Shown here: positions 8,462 through 18,518 of the stretch, in pieces
How the letters are laid out: each line of letters opens with the position of its first letter
Position numbering within the stretch: the stretch's first letter is position 1
DNA from: an uncultured Desulfocapsa sp.
GTDB lineage: Bacteria > Desulfobacterota > Desulfobulbia > Desulfobulbales > Desulfocapsaceae
Length of the DNA stretch: 44,566 bases
Direction of reading: 5' to 3'
Assembly: GCA_947311435.1 (NCBI GenBank)
Contig: CAMZKT010000004.1
Coordinates: forward strand, 1 to 44,566
Notes under the pieces: model-generated
Told to the model about the DNA's origin: nothing
Databases searched by the model: none
What the model saw: only the letters and a program-made list of their open reading frames with translations
Made by a program: the position numbers and the translations under genes

Positions 8462-9508
8462 ATGACTGAAACTGTTGAAGAGGCCCTCCCTATCTATCGG
8501 AACTGGCACGAACTGATACATTCAAACCCAATCGAAGTAGATAAGGAAAAACATAGCAATATTTATGGAAAGTTCGTATGTCAACCTCTTGAAAGGGGGT
8601 TTGCTGCAACCATTGGTAACTCTCTAAGGCGTATTCTCCTTTCCTCCATTCAAGGCACAGCAATTACAAGTGTTAAAATTGATGGTGCTTTGCATGAATT
8701 CACATCCATGGAGGATGTCAAGGAAGATGTTAGTGAGATTATAATTAATCTTAAACAAGTGCGTCTTCAATTACAGTCTGATGAAACTCAAACAATAAGT
8801 ATCAAGAAGACTGGACCAGGTCGGGTAACTGCTGCTGATATTACCGGAAATATTAATGTAGAAGTTATGAATGAAGATCAACTTATTTGCACACTGACCG
8901 GTGATAGAGATTTCCATGCTGAACTTACTGTTGAGTGGGGCAAAGGATATCAGCCTGCAGAGGCGCAATCCAAAGATGATCTAGCCATTGGGCAGATTCC
9001 AATAGATGCCATTTTTACCCCTATTCGTCAAATCCAATATTCAGTCTCAAATGCTCGCGTTGGGCAGCAGACCGATTATGATAAATTGACGATAGAGGTC
9101 GAGACTGATGGGAGTGTTAAGCCTGAAAATGCATTGGCATTTGCTGCAAAAATACTTAAAGAACAGATGACACCATTTATCAACTTTGATGAAGAGAAAG
9201 TTGAACCGGAGAAAATCGAAGAAGGAATAACAGATCATGAGCCACTTAATCCAAACCTGGATAAACCGGTTGAGGATTTAGAACTTTCAGTGCGCTCTGC
9301 TAATTGCCTTAAAAATGCTGATATCAATTTTATTGGTGAGTTGGCGCAGAAATCTGACCAGGAAATGCTCAAAACTAAAAACTTTGGTCGGAAATCATTA
9401 AATGAAATCAAACTGCTTCTCACTGAGATGGATTTGACCCTCGGTATGAAAATAGAAAACTGGACTCCTCCTGAAATTCAAGAAAGCAGTGAAGATACGG
9501 AGCTATAA
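8462..9508 (+). CDS. rpoA: RNA polymerase subunit alpha
   Basis: Alpha scaffolds assembly of RNA polymerase and contacts UP elements and activators. The 348-aa product has the N-terminal dimerisation domain ([20 protein letters not shown], then [20 protein letters not shown]) and the C-terminal helix-hairpin-helix domain ([20 protein letters not shown], residues about 275-294, then [14 protein letters not shown]). The length is slightly above the usual 325-345 aa because of a longer acidic linker and N-terminus. AGAAGGTAGAA serves as ribosome binding site. Confidence 0.98.
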   Translation: MTETVEEALPIYRNWHELIHSNPIEVDKEKHSNIYGKFVCQPLERGFAATIGNSLRRILLSSIQGTAITSVKIDGALHEFTSMEDVKEDVSEIIINLKQVRLQLQSDETQTISIKKTGPGRVTAADITGNINVEVMNEDQLICTLTGDRDFHAELTVEWGKGYQPAEAQSKDDLAIGQIPIDAIFTPIRQIQYSVSNARVGQQTDYDKLTIEVETDGSVKPENALAFAAKILKEQMTPFINFDEEKVEPEKIEEGITDHEPLNPNLDKPVEDLELSVRSANCLKNADINFIGELAQKSDQEMLKTKNFGRKSLNEIKLLLTEMDLTLGMKIENWTPPEIQESSEDTEL

Positions 9509-9565
9509 AAGCTTTTACTATTGATCAATTACCTGCATTACAGGTGTTGAGTTGAGGATATAATT

Positions 9566-9952
9566 ATGAGACATAGGAAATCGGGAAGAAGACTTGGTCG
9601 TACTACTTCACACAGAAAGGCGATGGTACGGAATATGGTTACTTCTGTTTTTGAGCATGAGCGTATCGTTACCACAACTCCCAAGGCCAAAGAGGTCAGA
9701 AAAGTTGTGGACAAAATGATCACTCTTGCAAAACGAGGTGATTTGCATGCGAAACGTCAAGCAATGAGTTTGATTCAATCCCGGGATGTTGTAGCCAAAC
9801 TTTTTGATGAGATTTCAGAACTTTTTGCAGACCGAAACGGTGGATATACTCGAATCATCCAAACTGGACAACGTAGGGGGGATGCCGCTCCTATGGCCAT
9901 ACTCGAACTTGTCACTTACTCAGCAGATGTCGGAGAAGAGCCCGAAAATTAA
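9566..9952 (+). CDS. rplQ: 50S ribosomal protein L17
   Basis: L17 closes the alpha operon. The 128-aa product begins [20 protein letters not shown], the family signature, and contains [37 protein letters not shown] and [25 protein letters not shown]. The ATG follows GTTGAGGATATAATT. A strong intrinsic terminator lies 22 bp after the stop, so this is the last gene of the superoperon. Confidence 0.97.
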   Translation: MRHRKSGRRLGRTTSHRKAMVRNMVTSVFEHERIVTTTPKAKEVRKVVDKMITLAKRGDLHAKRQAMSLIQSRDVVAKLFDEISELFADRNGGYTRIIQTGQRRGDAAPMAILELVTYSADVGEEPEN

Positions 9953-9973
9953 ATCTAAATTCTTTTTAATAAT

Positions 9974-10013
9974 AAAAAGCTGACAGGGGTAAAATCCTGT
10001 CAGCTTTTTTTTT
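9974..10013 (+). terminator. Strong intrinsic terminator of the ribosomal superoperon
   Basis: AAAAAGCTGACAGG (9974-9987) pairs perfectly with CCTGTCAGCTTTTT (9996-10009) over 14 bp, with an eight-base loop (GGTAAAAT). The right arm runs into a T-tract of nine. It lies just after the rplQ stop and is symmetrical enough to act on either strand. Confidence 0.92.
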
Positions 10014-10044
10014 AACTTTTTTTCTATTGTATTGAGAGTAATCA

Positions 10045-10812
10045 ATGAATACAGAAAAACAATTTCCCCCTGGAATGTTGCCACTAGGTAAGGATAAGTT
10101 TAATTTTCACTGCCATGAAGGTGTTGACTGCTATATGCTTTGTTGTAAAAACGTCGACATGTTTTTGTATCCATACGATATCATTTGTTTGAAAAACTTT
10201 CTCAATATCTCCTCTCAAAAATTTCTTGAAAATTATACTCGCGTAATCTCAGGAGTTGGACATCCATATTTTCCTTCGATAATGCTCAGGTTAACTGAAG
10301 ATGGAACTAATGCCTGTCCTTTTCTCCAAAAAGACGGTTGTGGGGTGTATGAAAATCGTCCCTCTTCCTGTCGAACATACCCTCTTGAACGAGGAGTAGA
10401 TCTTTCTCCAGAAAAATCTTTGGAGTCCGATTTTTACTGTATGACTAATCATGAGTATTGTTTAGGTCATTTCGAAAAAAAAACGTTTACAGTCAAACAA
10501 TGGATAAGGAATCAAAGGTTGGAAGATTATAATTTGATGAATGATCTCTGGTCCGAAGTAGATACTCTCTTTTCCGATAATCCCTGGGGGGGGGAGGGCA
10601 GTGGAGGGCCAAAGCAACAGATTGCTTTTACTGCATGCTACGATATTAATAATTTTCGCTTACTGGTTGCTCAGCATGATCTACTCCATCGATTTAGGAT
10701 CAATCGTGAGCAAAAAAGAAACATCAAAGAAAAAGATTCAGAAATGTTAAAATTTGCGTTTGAATGGGTGAAAAACTTTTTAGGTGCTCCATCGTCTTTG
10801 ATTGGGCTGTGA
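10045..10812 (+). CDS. YkgJ-family cysteine-cluster protein
   Basis: The 255-aa product belongs to the YkgJ/CxxCxxCC group of small proteins thought to bind zinc or an Fe-S cluster through a conserved cysteine set. Visible are CHEGVDCYMLCC (about residues 23-34), then ACPFLQKDGCGVYENRPSSC (about 91-110) followed by RTYPLERG. The molecular function of the family is not established. The gene starts just 31 bp after the rplQ terminator, on the same strand, and may be read by leakage or by its own promoter. A run of nine G (10586-10594) sits inside the coding region (WGGEGSGG) and is in frame. Confidence 0.8.
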   Translation: MNTEKQFPPGMLPLGKDKFNFHCHEGVDCYMLCCKNVDMFLYPYDIICLKNFLNISSQKFLENYTRVISGVGHPYFPSIMLRLTEDGTNACPFLQKDGCGVYENRPSSCRTYPLERGVDLSPEKSLESDFYCMTNHEYCLGHFEKKTFTVKQWIRNQRLEDYNLMNDLWSEVDTLFSDNPWGGEGSGGPKQQIAFTACYDINNFRLLVAQHDLLHRFRINREQKRNIKEKDSEMLKFAFEWVKNFLGAPSSLIGL

Positions 10813-10952
10813 GGAACAATAAAATACTGAAGTGATGCAATAGTATTTGTTACTGCTTGTTTAAGCAATGTCTTGCCAGACATGTTGCGGTATGGTAATA
10901 GAAAATATTAAACTTTTTTTGTAGTCGTCTTTTCTACATATAGTAGGAACGA

Positions 10953-10958
10953 TATAAT
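10953..10958 (+). promoter_or_regulatory. Candidate -10 element upstream of rpsB
   Basis: A perfect TATAAT lies 90 bp before the rpsB start, in a 235-bp non-coding gap. The matching -35 region (about 10930-10935, TTTTCT) is poor, so the call rests on the -10 alone plus position at the head of the rpsB cluster. Confidence 0.35.
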
Positions 10959-11047
10959 TCGCACATCCCCTGTTTTCCGGTGTTACAAGATTGTTACATT
11001 CTTGTGATGAAAGTGGGATGGACGTCAAACCGGATAGGAGAAATAGT

Positions 11048-11842
11048 ATGTCTAAGGTTACAGTTAAGGAAATGCTTCAGGCTGGCCTCCATTTTGGCCA
11101 TCAGACTCGTCGTTGGAATCCCAAGATGAAACCCTTTATCTATGGACCAAGGAATGGGATTTATATTATCAACCTTGATAAAAGTAAAAAACTCTTTGAT
11201 GTAGCATCTGAATTTATAACTAACGAAATTTCAGGCGGTGGAACACTATTGTTTGTCGGGACAAAACGTCAGGCAAGGAATATTATAAAAGAAGAGGCTG
11301 TCCGATGTGGCATGCCCTATGTTGATCACCGGTGGTTGGGGGGGATGCTCACCAACTTCCAGACAATAAAGAATTCCATCGAACGACTTAAATCGATAGA
11401 ATCTATGCAGGAAGATGGTTCCATTAATCGTTTTCCAAAAAAAGAAATCTTATTAATGGGGAAAGAGCGAGTAAAGCTAGAACGAAATGTTGGGGGAATA
11501 AAGAATATGCGTAATATTCCTACAGCTATTCTTGTGATTGATCCTAGAAATGAATCTATCGCCATAAACGAAGCAAAAAAATTACGGATACCCGTAATTG
11601 CCTTAACTGACACCAACTGTGACCCAGACGGAATTGATTATATTATACCTGGTAACGATGATGCTATTCGTTCAATTCGTCTTATTTGTACCCAAATCGC
11701 AGAAGGTGTGCTTGCTGGACAGGCCGCCCGTGATGGAGATGATGCGTCTGATGAGGCAATGATTGCCGCAATGGGTGATACAGGTGCTGAACAAGTCGTA
11801 GTCTCTAATGAGGCAGAGCCCATTTCAACAGTACAAGAATAA
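11048..11842 (+). CDS. rpsB: 30S ribosomal protein S2
   Basis: S2 is a late-binding small-subunit protein needed for S1 attachment. The track start at 10991 adds a non-homologous 19-residue leader. The true start is the ATG at 11048 ([20 protein letters not shown]), preceded by GATAGGAGAAATAGT. The product is 264 aa. Family motifs include [54 protein letters not shown] and the C-terminal [30 protein letters not shown]. It heads the rpsB-tsf-pyrH-frr cluster. Confidence 0.96.
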   Translation: MSKVTVKEMLQAGLHFGHQTRRWNPKMKPFIYGPRNGIYIINLDKSKKLFDVASEFITNEISGGGTLLFVGTKRQARNIIKEEAVRCGMPYVDHRWLGGMLTNFQTIKNSIERLKSIESMQEDGSINRFPKKEILLMGKERVKLERNVGGIKNMRNIPTAILVIDPRNESIAINEAKKLRIPVIALTDTNCDPDGIDYIIPGNDDAIRSIRLICTQIAEGVLAGQAARDGDDASDEAMIAAMGDTGAEQVVVSNEAEPISTVQE

Positions 11843-12008
11843 AAACTCCATTTTTTTTAGGTTGTGATCCAGGGTTGGTTCGTTAGTGGTGATCGACCTG
11901 TTATGTTTTCTCTAACTAATGGGATTATAACAATATTTGTCTATCATTAGTTAGGGTGTAAAAAGTACTCGTGGAAGTCTTGCTGACAGTATTTATGGAT
12001 CATAGTGA

Positions 12009-12034
12009 AAAGGGGCTATATAAGCCCCTTTGTT
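12009..12034 (+). terminator. Hairpin between rpsB and tsf
   Basis: AAAGGGGCT (12009-12017) pairs perfectly with AGCCCCTTT (12023-12031), five-base loop. Only a short T stretch follows (TTTGTTATG), so it could act as a partial terminator or attenuator that sets the ratio of rpsB to tsf. Confidence 0.55.
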
Positions 12035-12073
12035 ATGTCTGCAGTATCCTGGCGGTGATAGTGGTAGCTGTAG

Positions 12074-12104
12074 CAGGTTCTGTAATTACAAAACCTGTTT
12101 TACA
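12074..12104 (+). terminator. Second hairpin between rpsB and tsf
   Basis: CAGGTTCTGTAA (12074-12085) pairs with TTACAAAACCTG (12086-12097) with one mismatch, a near-perfect palindrome, followed by TTTTAC. It could be a second attenuator, or a protein-binding palindrome. Confidence 0.4.
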
Positions 12105-12195
12105 AAATCAAACCCTGAATTACCCAAAAATTGATAACATCTTGTTGCTTTGCTTATATTGAATATGAAAGCAGGCAGTTATGAGGAGAAATATT

Positions 12196-12789
12196 ATGAA
12201 AATTACAAGTCAAATGGTAAAAGACCTGCGTGATAAAACTGCTGCAGGTATGATGGATTGCAAAAAAGCATTGAGTGAAACCGATGGAGATATGGAAAAG
12301 GCCGTAGATCTTCTTCGTCAGAAAGGTCTTGCTGTTGCTGCAAAACGTGCTGGCCGAGATACAAGTGAAGGTACCATTGAAACATACATTCATGCTGGTG
12401 GAAAAATTGCTGCAATGGTTGAACTGGCCTGTGAGAGCGACTTTGTCGCAAAAACAGATGATTTCAAGGAATTCGCTCGTGAGCTTGCTCTTCACGTTGC
12501 TGCTGTTAATCCAGTTGCCATTAGTCGTGACGAAATTCCTGAAGAAATTCTTTCTCGAGAGAAGGAAATATATGTTCAGCAGGCGCTGGATTCTGGAAAA
12601 CCAGAAAATATTGTCGAGAAAATGGTCGGTGGAAAATTAGAAAAATTTATCAAGGAAATCTCCTTACTTGATCAGCAATTTGTCAAAAACCCAGATTTTA
12701 CTATTCAGGAACTGGTAACAGAGCTTATTGGTAAGATGGGTGAATCCATTACAATTAAACGTATAGCCCGTTTTCATGTTGGGTCTTGA
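12196..12789 (+). CDS. tsf: Elongation factor Ts
   Basis: EF-Ts exchanges GDP for GTP on EF-Tu. The track start at 12181 lies in the ribosome binding site (ATGAGGAGAAATATT); the true start is ATG 12196 (MKITSQMVKDLRDKTAAGMM). The N-terminal UBA-like domain and the core motif HAGGKIAAMVELACESDFVAKTD are clear. At 197 aa it is the short form, with one core subdomain reduced compared with the 283-aa E. coli protein. Short Tsf proteins are known in several phyla, including delta-proteobacteria. Confidence 0.96.
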   Translation: MKITSQMVKDLRDKTAAGMMDCKKALSETDGDMEKAVDLLRQKGLAVAAKRAGRDTSEGTIETYIHAGGKIAAMVELACESDFVAKTDDFKEFARELALHVAAVNPVAISRDEIPEEILSREKEIYVQQALDSGKPENIVEKMVGGKLEKFIKEISLLDQQFVKNPDFTIQELVTELIGKMGESITIKRIARFHVGS

Positions 12790-12948
12790 TTGAAACAAGA
12801 ACTATCTAGTACGTGATGGTTTTAAATTGGTGTAAAAGACCGTGTGTTTCTAGCACCCATTTATGGCCGTCACCCTGTTGGTAAAAGATGATAACGAATA
12901 GTTAGGACGATTGGTAGTTTTTTTGTGTTTTCCGGGAGAGGAGTCTCA

Positions 12949-13662
12949 ATGAATTTGAAGTATAAAAGGATAATGCTCAAACTGAGTGGTGAGGCCCTTA
13001 TGGGTGACGATTCTTTTGGTATTAATAACGGTGTGCTTCAAGACATCTCATCTGAAATAAAGGGAATTGTTGATCTCGGGGTTGAAGTTGCTATTGTAAT
13101 TGGAGCAGGTAATATATTTCGAGGTGTGAAAGGTGCAAGTCTGGGAATGGACAGGACAACTGCTGATAATATGGGCATGCTTGCAACTGTTATTAACTCA
13201 CTTGCTTTACAGGATTCTCTTGAGCGTTCAGGGATAGCGACCAGGGTATTATCTGCTATCCCTATGCGTCTCGTCTGTGAGCCATATATTCGCCGTCGTG
13301 CAACACGTCATCTGGAAAAAGGGCGGATTGTTATATTTGCAGCAGGAACCGGGAATCCATATTTTACCACAGACTCTGCGGGGGTGCTCCGTGCACTTGA
13401 AATTGATGCAGATATAATTATAAAGGCTACGAAAGTTGATGGGGTGTATGATAAAGATCCTGTAGTCCATGATGACGCTGTCAAGTTTGAAAAACTCTCG
13501 TATGATGAGGTGCTTAGCCGAAACTTGCGTGTTATGGATGCGGCGGGTATTGCACTTGCGAAGGAAGACAATAAACCGATACTTGTGCTCAATATGACAA
13601 AGGTAGGTAGTATTCGTCGTGCTGTCTATGGTGAGAAAATTGGCAGCCTGATCTGCCGATAG
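12949..13662 (+). CDS. pyrH: UMP kinase
   Basis: PyrH phosphorylates UMP to UDP, the first committed step to UTP and CTP. The ATG at 12949 ([20 protein letters not shown]) follows GGGAGAGGAGTCTCA; the longer track start adds an eight-residue leader. The 237-aa product shows the amino-acid kinase fold: [54 protein letters not shown] and [16 protein letters not shown]. Length is normal. Confidence 0.97.
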   Translation: MNLKYKRIMLKLSGEALMGDDSFGINNGVLQDISSEIKGIVDLGVEVAIVIGAGNIFRGVKGASLGMDRTTADNMGMLATVINSLALQDSLERSGIATRVLSAIPMRLVCEPYIRRRATRHLEKGRIVIFAAGTGNPYFTTDSAGVLRALEIDADIIIKATKVDGVYDKDPVVHDDAVKFEKLSYDEVLSRNLRVMDAAGIALAKEDNKPILVLNMTKVGSIRRAVYGEKIGSLICR

Positions 13663-13800
13663 ACAGATCACTGATGATTATCTCACGGTTTGTTCTCGTT
13701 TAACGTAATTTGGTAAAGGTGTTTAGGTAGCAGAAACAACTTCAATTCGAGTCGTTGGATTAGGCCGAGAATATGTATTAAGGAAAAAGGGGTGGTGAGT

Positions 13801-14355
13801 ATGAATGAAGTTATACTGGAGATGGCAGAAAAGATGGAAAAAAGTGTCGACTCTTTTAAAAAGGAACTGTCAAAAGTACGTACCGGCAGGGCTTCAATTT
13901 CACTCCTTGATGGTATTTCTGTGGACGCATACGGAAGTCCAATGCCGATGAATCAGGTTGCTACAATGACAATCCCAGAAAGCAGGATGATCGCTATCCA
14001 GCCTTGGGATCCACAGATGGTTCCAGCTATAGAAAAAGCCATTATGGCCTCGAATCTTGGGCTTGCTCCTGCAAACGACGGAAAGGTCATTCGTCTTACC
14101 ATTCCTCAGCTTACTGAAGAACGTCGTAAAGAGTTGGTTAAGCAAGTCCGTAAAGTTGCTGAAGAGTTTAGAGTTTCCATACGTAGTATAAGGCGTGAAG
14201 CTATCGATATACTGAAGCAACAGAAAAAAGATAAAGAAATCTCCGAAGATGATCTTTTTAAGCTCCAGGATGACGCCCAAAAAGAGACCGATACATACGT
14301 AAAAGAAATTGACGCAGTAACTGAACACAAAGAGATAGAGATGATGGAAGTGTAA
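13801..14355 (+). CDS. frr: Ribosome recycling factor
   Basis: RRF splits post-termination ribosomes together with EF-G. The ATG at 13801 (MNEVILEMAEKMEKSVDSFK) gives 184 aa, the family length; the track GTG at 13792 would add three residues. AAAAGGGGTGGTGAGT contains the ribosome binding site. Family parts are KELSKVRTGRASISLLDG, PESRMIAIQPWDPQMVPAIEKAI, LTEERRKELVKQVRKVAEE and QDDAQKETDTYVKEID. It follows pyrH as usual, though with a 138-bp gap. Confidence 0.97.
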   Translation: MNEVILEMAEKMEKSVDSFKKELSKVRTGRASISLLDGISVDAYGSPMPMNQVATMTIPESRMIAIQPWDPQMVPAIEKAIMASNLGLAPANDGKVIRLTIPQLTEERRKELVKQVRKVAEEFRVSIRSIRREAIDILKQQKKDKEISEDDLFKLQDDAQKETDTYVKEIDAVTEHKEIEMMEV

Positions 14356-14371
14356 AGAAGCATCGCTTCTT
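14355..14371 (+). other. Short hairpin after frr
   Basis: AAGAAGC (14355-14361) pairs with GCTTCTT (14365-14371) around a three-base loop, directly at the frr stop. No T-tract follows, so it is more likely an RNA-stability stem than an intrinsic terminator. The rest of the 212-bp spacer to uppS has a nine-C run (14470-14478) and no recognised gene. Confidence 0.35.
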
Positions 14372-14567
14372 ATGATGAAAATTGGAAAATTGCCGATAGG
14401 CAACTGACAGTTATTGAGACCCTGCAGAAAATCCTCTGATCCAGTATTCAGTCATCGAAAGTGAAGGTTCCCCCCCCCGATTTTTCGGAGTAAAATATTT
14501 ACGCTTTGAGAGTGCAGTCTATATTGATTTAAAGAAAACTGCCGTAACTTAATACCTGCTGAAAGCC

Positions 14568-15314
14568 ATGTCTGTCCAACAATCCTTTGATTCATTACCT
14601 ATTCCGCGCCATGTTGCAATTATAATGGATGGGAATGGCCGATGGGCAAGGAGTCAACATAAGCCTAGACTTTTTGGGCATAAGGCTGGGGTTGATTCTG
14701 TTCAAGAAGCTGTTGAGTGTGCCGGGGAGTGGGGAATTGAAGTTCTCACGCTTTATGCATTCTCAACCGAAAACTGGAAACGGCCTGCGGATGAAGTTGG
14801 TGGTCTTATGGGACTCCTGAAAAATTATTTACTCAAAGAACTTTCCAGGATGTTAAAAAATAACATCAGGTTAACCTGTATTGGGGACATAGAAAAACTA
14901 CCAACGGATGTTCGTGCAGTTCTTGAAACAAGTATTAAAGAGACATCTGGTAACGATAAACTTACTCTGAATCTTGCCCTAAGTTATGGTGGACGTGCCG
15001 AACTGATTAGAGGGATACGTAATATTGTTGAAAAGGTGCGCTCAGGAAAGTTGTCGGTGAGTGACATAGATGAAGATTGTATGGATGCACACCTCTATAC
15101 AGCTCATTTGCCTGATCCGGATCTTTTGATTCGAACAGGCGGGGAATCAAGACTTTCTAATTTTCTTTTATGGCAGGCTTCATATGCAGAAATTTATTTT
15201 ACAGATGTTATGTGGCCTGAATTTCGTAGAAATGCTTTTCTCGATGCTCTTCGTGAATATCAGAACCGTGAACGTCGTTTTGGTAAAACAAGTGCACAAA
15301 TAAAAAGTGGGTGA
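14568..15314 (+). CDS. uppS: Undecaprenyl diphosphate synthase
   Basis: This cis-prenyltransferase makes the C55 lipid carrier used for peptidoglycan and O-antigen. Visible motifs in the 248-aa product are HVAIIMDGNGRWA (catalytic Asp and diphosphate binding), GHKAGVDSVQEAVE, LTLYAFSTENWKRP, the SYGGRAEL segment and PDLLIRTGGESRLSNFLLWQ near the C-terminus. All key residues are present. The stop codon overlaps the GTG of cdsA, so the two are translationally coupled. It uses the isoprenoid precursors made by dxr and ispG nearby. Confidence 0.97.
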   Translation: MSVQQSFDSLPIPRHVAIIMDGNGRWARSQHKPRLFGHKAGVDSVQEAVECAGEWGIEVLTLYAFSTENWKRPADEVGGLMGLLKNYLLKELSRMLKNNIRLTCIGDIEKLPTDVRAVLETSIKETSGNDKLTLNLALSYGGRAELIRGIRNIVEKVRSGKLSVSDIDEDCMDAHLYTAHLPDPDLLIRTGGESRLSNFLLWQASYAEIYFTDVMWPEFRRNAFLDALREYQNRERRFGKTSAQIKSG

Positions 15315-16120
15315 CACACATGAATCGGGTTGTCCCTGGTGTTTGTCTGGCGATTTGCTGGGTACTCCTTCTTGTAAAAGGATCAGTTGTTTTTTTTGCC
15401 GGGATCCTTTTGGTAGGATTAACCATCGGAGCCTATGAATATGGGAGGATGCTGCTGTCCGATATATCCTCGATTAATACAGCTTTTCTGGCTTTCCTTA
15501 CTATCCTTCCTCTTCTTTCATCTTATGCCTTCCCCACAGTTGGTTCAAGTGGCGGATTAGTTCTTGCATTCTTACTTATTTCGTTCTGGGTTCTTGCAAC
15601 ATATAAACATGATTTTGACAGCCTGATTTTTTTCACTAAATGTTGTGCGGGACTTTTATGGATTGGATTCTTAGGGACACATTTATTTCTGATACGGACA
15701 CTCCCTGAAGGTAATGCCTGGTTGCTTATTTTGACTGGTATTACAGCAGGCTCAGATTCCGGTGCGTATTACACAGGCCGTGCCTTTGGTAAGACTAAAT
15801 TAAGTCCATTAATCAGTCCTAATAAAACCATCGAAGGGGCTATAGGGGGTATTATAACTGGAATGGTCATAGCTATTCTATTGGCTGTGATTCTGTTACA
15901 CACTGTCCCCTGGATTTTTGTCCTCGCTTCCGCCCTTATTCTTGGTGTTGTTGGGGTCTGTGGAGACCTTCTGGAGTCGGTAGTCAAACGGGCAACTGGC
16001 ACCAAAGATTCCGGATCCATCCTTGGAGGACATGGAGGTATACTCGACAGGGCCGATTCTATCCTCTTTGCAGCACCTGTTCTCTATTACCTTCTCCTTG
16101 TCTCTTTTCCTATACCATGA
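15311..16120 (+). CDS. cdsA: Phosphatidate cytidylyltransferase
   Basis: CdsA makes CDP-diacylglycerol from phosphatidate and CTP, the branch point of phospholipid synthesis, in the inner membrane. The 269-aa product is highly hydrophobic with about seven to eight membrane segments. The C-terminus holds the family signature [20 protein letters not shown] followed by GILDRADS. The GTG start at 15311 overlaps the uppS stop by four bases; an ATG nine bases later (15320) is the alternative. The stop overlaps the dxr ATG (ATGA). Confidence 0.95.
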   Translation: MTHMNRVVPGVCLAICWVLLLVKGSVVFFAGILLVGLTIGAYEYGRMLLSDISSINTAFLAFLTILPLLSSYAFPTVGSSGGLVLAFLLISFWVLATYKHDFDSLIFFTKCCAGLLWIGFLGTHLFLIRTLPEGNAWLLILTGITAGSDSGAYYTGRAFGKTKLSPLISPNKTIEGAIGGIITGMVIAILLAVILLHTVPWIFVLASALILGVVGVCGDLLESVVKRATGTKDSGSILGGHGGILDRADSILFAAPVLYYLLLVSFPIP

Positions 16121-17274
16121 AAACTCTTACTCTTTTAGGTTCCACCGGATCAATAGGTTGCAATGTACTCGAAGTAGTGCGGAGTTTTCCTAATCGATAT
16201 CGTGTAGCAGGTCTGGCTGCCGGGAAAAATATAAAAAAAATTGCCGAGCAAACTCTTGAGTTTCAACCAGAACTCATTTCTGTTGCTGACCCTGACGATG
16301 CCGATAGACTGTGTAAACAACTACCCATTGAGTTTAGGGACAGGATTCGATACGGGAGGTCTGGCAGCCAGGAGGTTGCAGCTCTTGATTCTGCCGACAT
16401 GACCTTGTCGGCAATTGTTGGAGCCGAAGGATTGCTGCCCACTCTTGCAGCCATTGAGGCAGGGAAGGATATAGGGCTTGCCAACAAGGAAACCTTGGTC
16501 ATGGCAGGCAAACTAGTTATGGAAAAATGTAAGGAAAAAGGTGTAAAGCTCCTTCCAGTGGATTCAGAACATAGTGCTATTTTCCAGGCTCTTGAGGCAG
16601 GGCACACGGATGATGTGAGCAAAATTATTCTCACCGCTTCTGGAGGACCGTTTAGAGAGAAAAGCCTTCGGGAACTGGCTCAGGTGACACCCGAGCAGGC
16701 ACTTAATCATCCCAACTGGGATATGGGGCGAAAAATTTCCATCGACTCTGCGACCCTTATGAATAAGGGCCTTGAAGTAATAGAGGCGAAATGGCTTTTC
16801 GATGTGAGCGTTGATGCAATAGAGGTGGTTGTCCACCCTCAGTCTATTGTTCATTCTCTGGTTGAATATCGGGATGGTTCGGTGATTGCTCAGCTTGGAA
16901 TACCAGATATGCGAATCCCGATTGCCTATGCTTTGTCATATCCAAGGAGATTATCAATGCCACTTCCGGGGCTCAATCTCACTCAATGTGCTCATTTGGA
17001 GTTTCATAAACCTGACTACCAAAAGTTTAAAGCTTTGGCTCTTGCCTTCAAGGCGATCCGTCAAGGTGGGGTTTTACCTGCAGTACTTAACGCCGCCAAC
17101 GAAGTTGCTGTCGATGCTTTTCTTGATAAAAAGCTGGCCTTCCTTGAAATTGCCACAACAGTGGCTACTGTTATGGATCAGGTACAGACAGGGAGTGAAG
17201 ATTCGCTCGCTGATATCCTTGCTGCTGACAAGGCGGCAAGAGATGCTGCAACTGCACTGATTGCTGCGGCGTGA
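16117..17274 (+). CDS. dxr: 1-deoxy-D-xylulose 5-phosphate reductoisomerase
   Basis: Dxr converts DXP to 2-C-methyl-D-erythritol 4-phosphate with NADPH, the first committed step of the MEP isoprenoid pathway. The 385-aa product shows [16 protein letters not shown] (NADPH binding), [14 protein letters not shown], the metal and substrate motifs [11 protein letters not shown] and TASGGPF, and [23 protein letters not shown]. Length is normal. It overlaps cdsA by four bases. With ispG in the same cluster it indicates MEP-route isoprenoid synthesis feeding uppS. Confidence 0.98.
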   Translation: MKTLTLLGSTGSIGCNVLEVVRSFPNRYRVAGLAAGKNIKKIAEQTLEFQPELISVADPDDADRLCKQLPIEFRDRIRYGRSGSQEVAALDSADMTLSAIVGAEGLLPTLAAIEAGKDIGLANKETLVMAGKLVMEKCKEKGVKLLPVDSEHSAIFQALEAGHTDDVSKIILTASGGPFREKSLRELAQVTPEQALNHPNWDMGRKISIDSATLMNKGLEVIEAKWLFDVSVDAIEVVVHPQSIVHSLVEYRDGSVIAQLGIPDMRIPIAYALSYPRRLSMPLPGLNLTQCAHLEFHKPDYQKFKALALAFKAIRQGGVLPAVLNAANEVAVDAFLDKKLAFLEIATTVATVMDQVQTGSEDSLADILAADKAARDAATALIAAA

Positions 17275-17438
17275 GTAAACGTGAATTCTCACGATATTGT
17301 GCGTTATCAGTGGGGTGACGTGTTTTTTCTACTCCGGTATCATTGAACCTCGCATCTCTGCTAAACGTGTCAATTGTAGGATTTAGGGAGTATGAAATCC
17401 TTCCAATCATTAACACTCTAGACTTTACAGGTTTTTTT

Positions 17439-18518
17439 ATGAATACTGCTTTTTCATTTATTGTTTGCCTGGGAATCCTTATTTTTGTGCACGAGTTAGG
17501 ACATTTCCTGTTTGCTAAATTATTTAAGGTGAGAGTTCTCAAGTTTTCTCTTGGCTTTGGCCCTAAAATTTACAGCAAAACCGTTGGAGAGACCGAGTAT
17601 CAGTTGAGCGCATTGCCTCTTGGTGGCTATGTGAAGATGTTCGGTGAAAATCCGGATGAACAAAGTGAAGCTGGGCTTGAGGACAAACAGGCATCGTTTG
17701 CGCATAAAACTGTATGGCAGCGTTTTATGATTGTTCTTGCGGGCCCACTGTTTAATCTACTCTTCACAGTTGTACTCTTCTTTTTTGTCTTTTTATTTGT
17801 TGGTCTTCCCGATGCCCGTGATACCACAAAGATAGGTGGGGTGACAGCAGATTCTCCGGCAGAAGTGGCGGGCATACAAAAAGATGATATTATCCTTACA
17901 ATTAACGGCCAAGCCACCACCGGGTGGCTTGATGTCCTTAATCTGGTCAAGGATTCCAAGGGAGATCCCATGAAGTTTTTGCTTGTTCGTGCGGATAATG
18001 AAGTTGAATTACTTGTCACTCCCACCGTGCAGCCAGTGAAAAATATTTTTGGAGAAGAGGTTGGTCAGCGTTATATGGTTGGTATTATGAGGGCCGAAGA
18101 GCTTTTCTATGCTCCAACCGGGCCAGTTGGAGCAATTACTGCAGCATGCCAGCAGACCTGGATGTATATTAGTTTAACAGTTCTTGGTTTTGTAAAACTT
18201 ATTCAACAGGTGGTCCCTGTTTCAGAACTTGGCGGGCCTATCCTGATAGCACAAATTGCCGGAAAACAAATGCAGGCCGGTTGGATAAATTTTATCTTTT
18301 TCACAGGACTATTGAGTGTCAATCTTGGTATCTTGAATCTTCTGCCCATCCCGGTACTTGATGGTGGACATCTGATGTTTCTCAGTTTGGAAGCGGTTCG
18401 CCGTAAACCAATGAGTGAAAAAATGCAAATTTTTGCACAGCAGGTGGGGATAGCCTTCCTCGGCGTTGCCATGATATTTGTTTTTTACAATGACATTGCC
18501 AGGATTTTCGGGTCGTGA
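17439..18518 (+). CDS. rseP: Site-2 zinc metalloprotease RseP
   Basis: RseP cleaves transmembrane segments such as anti-sigma factors in the envelope stress response. The zinc site HELGH lies in the first membrane segment (IFVHELGHFLFAKLF), and the second metal motif NLLPIPVLDGGHL is near the C-terminus. A PDZ domain (PAEVAGIQKDDIILTINGQ) lies between. I chose ATG 17439 (MNTAFSFIVCLGILIFVHEL) with ACAGG upstream; the track start at 17343 adds 32 residues that do not resemble the family. The product is then 359 aa. The stop overlaps the tsaB GTG. Confidence 0.95.
   Translation: MNTAFSFIVCLGILIFVHELGHFLFAKLFKVRVLKFSLGFGPKIYSKTVGETEYQLSALPLGGYVKMFGENPDEQSEAGLEDKQASFAHKTVWQRFMIVLAGPLFNLLFTVVLFFFVFLFVGLPDARDTTKIGGVTADSPAEVAGIQKDDIILTINGQATTGWLDVLNLVKDSKGDPMKFLLVRADNEVELLVTPTVQPVKNIFGEEVGQRYMVGIMRAEELFYAPTGPVGAITAACQQTWMYISLTVLGFVKLIQQVVPVSELGGPILIAQIAGKQMQAGWINFIFFTGLLSVNLGILNLLPIPVLDGGHLMFLSLEAVRRKPMSEKMQIFAQQVGIAFLGVAMIFVFYNDIARIFGS

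Larger units (their letters stand above)
11843..12195 (+). other. rpsB-tsf intergenic region with two hairpins
   Basis: This 353-bp stretch holds two strong inverted repeats (annotated separately) and no convincing gene. The 63-aa ORF at 11971-12162 crosses both hairpins, has no ribosome binding site and resembles no family I recognise, so I treat it as chance. The final 15 bases (GAGGAGAAATATT) are the ribosome binding site of tsf. Confidence 0.5.

Noticed and set aside
12009-12031. Considered as attachment site or IS end
   Set aside because: No transposase, integrase or matching repeat exists elsewhere in the window; a hairpin explains it.
11971-12162. 63-aa ORF between rpsB and tsf with a hydrophobic segment
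   Set aside because: It spans both hairpins, has no ribosome binding site and shows no family features; chance is more likely.
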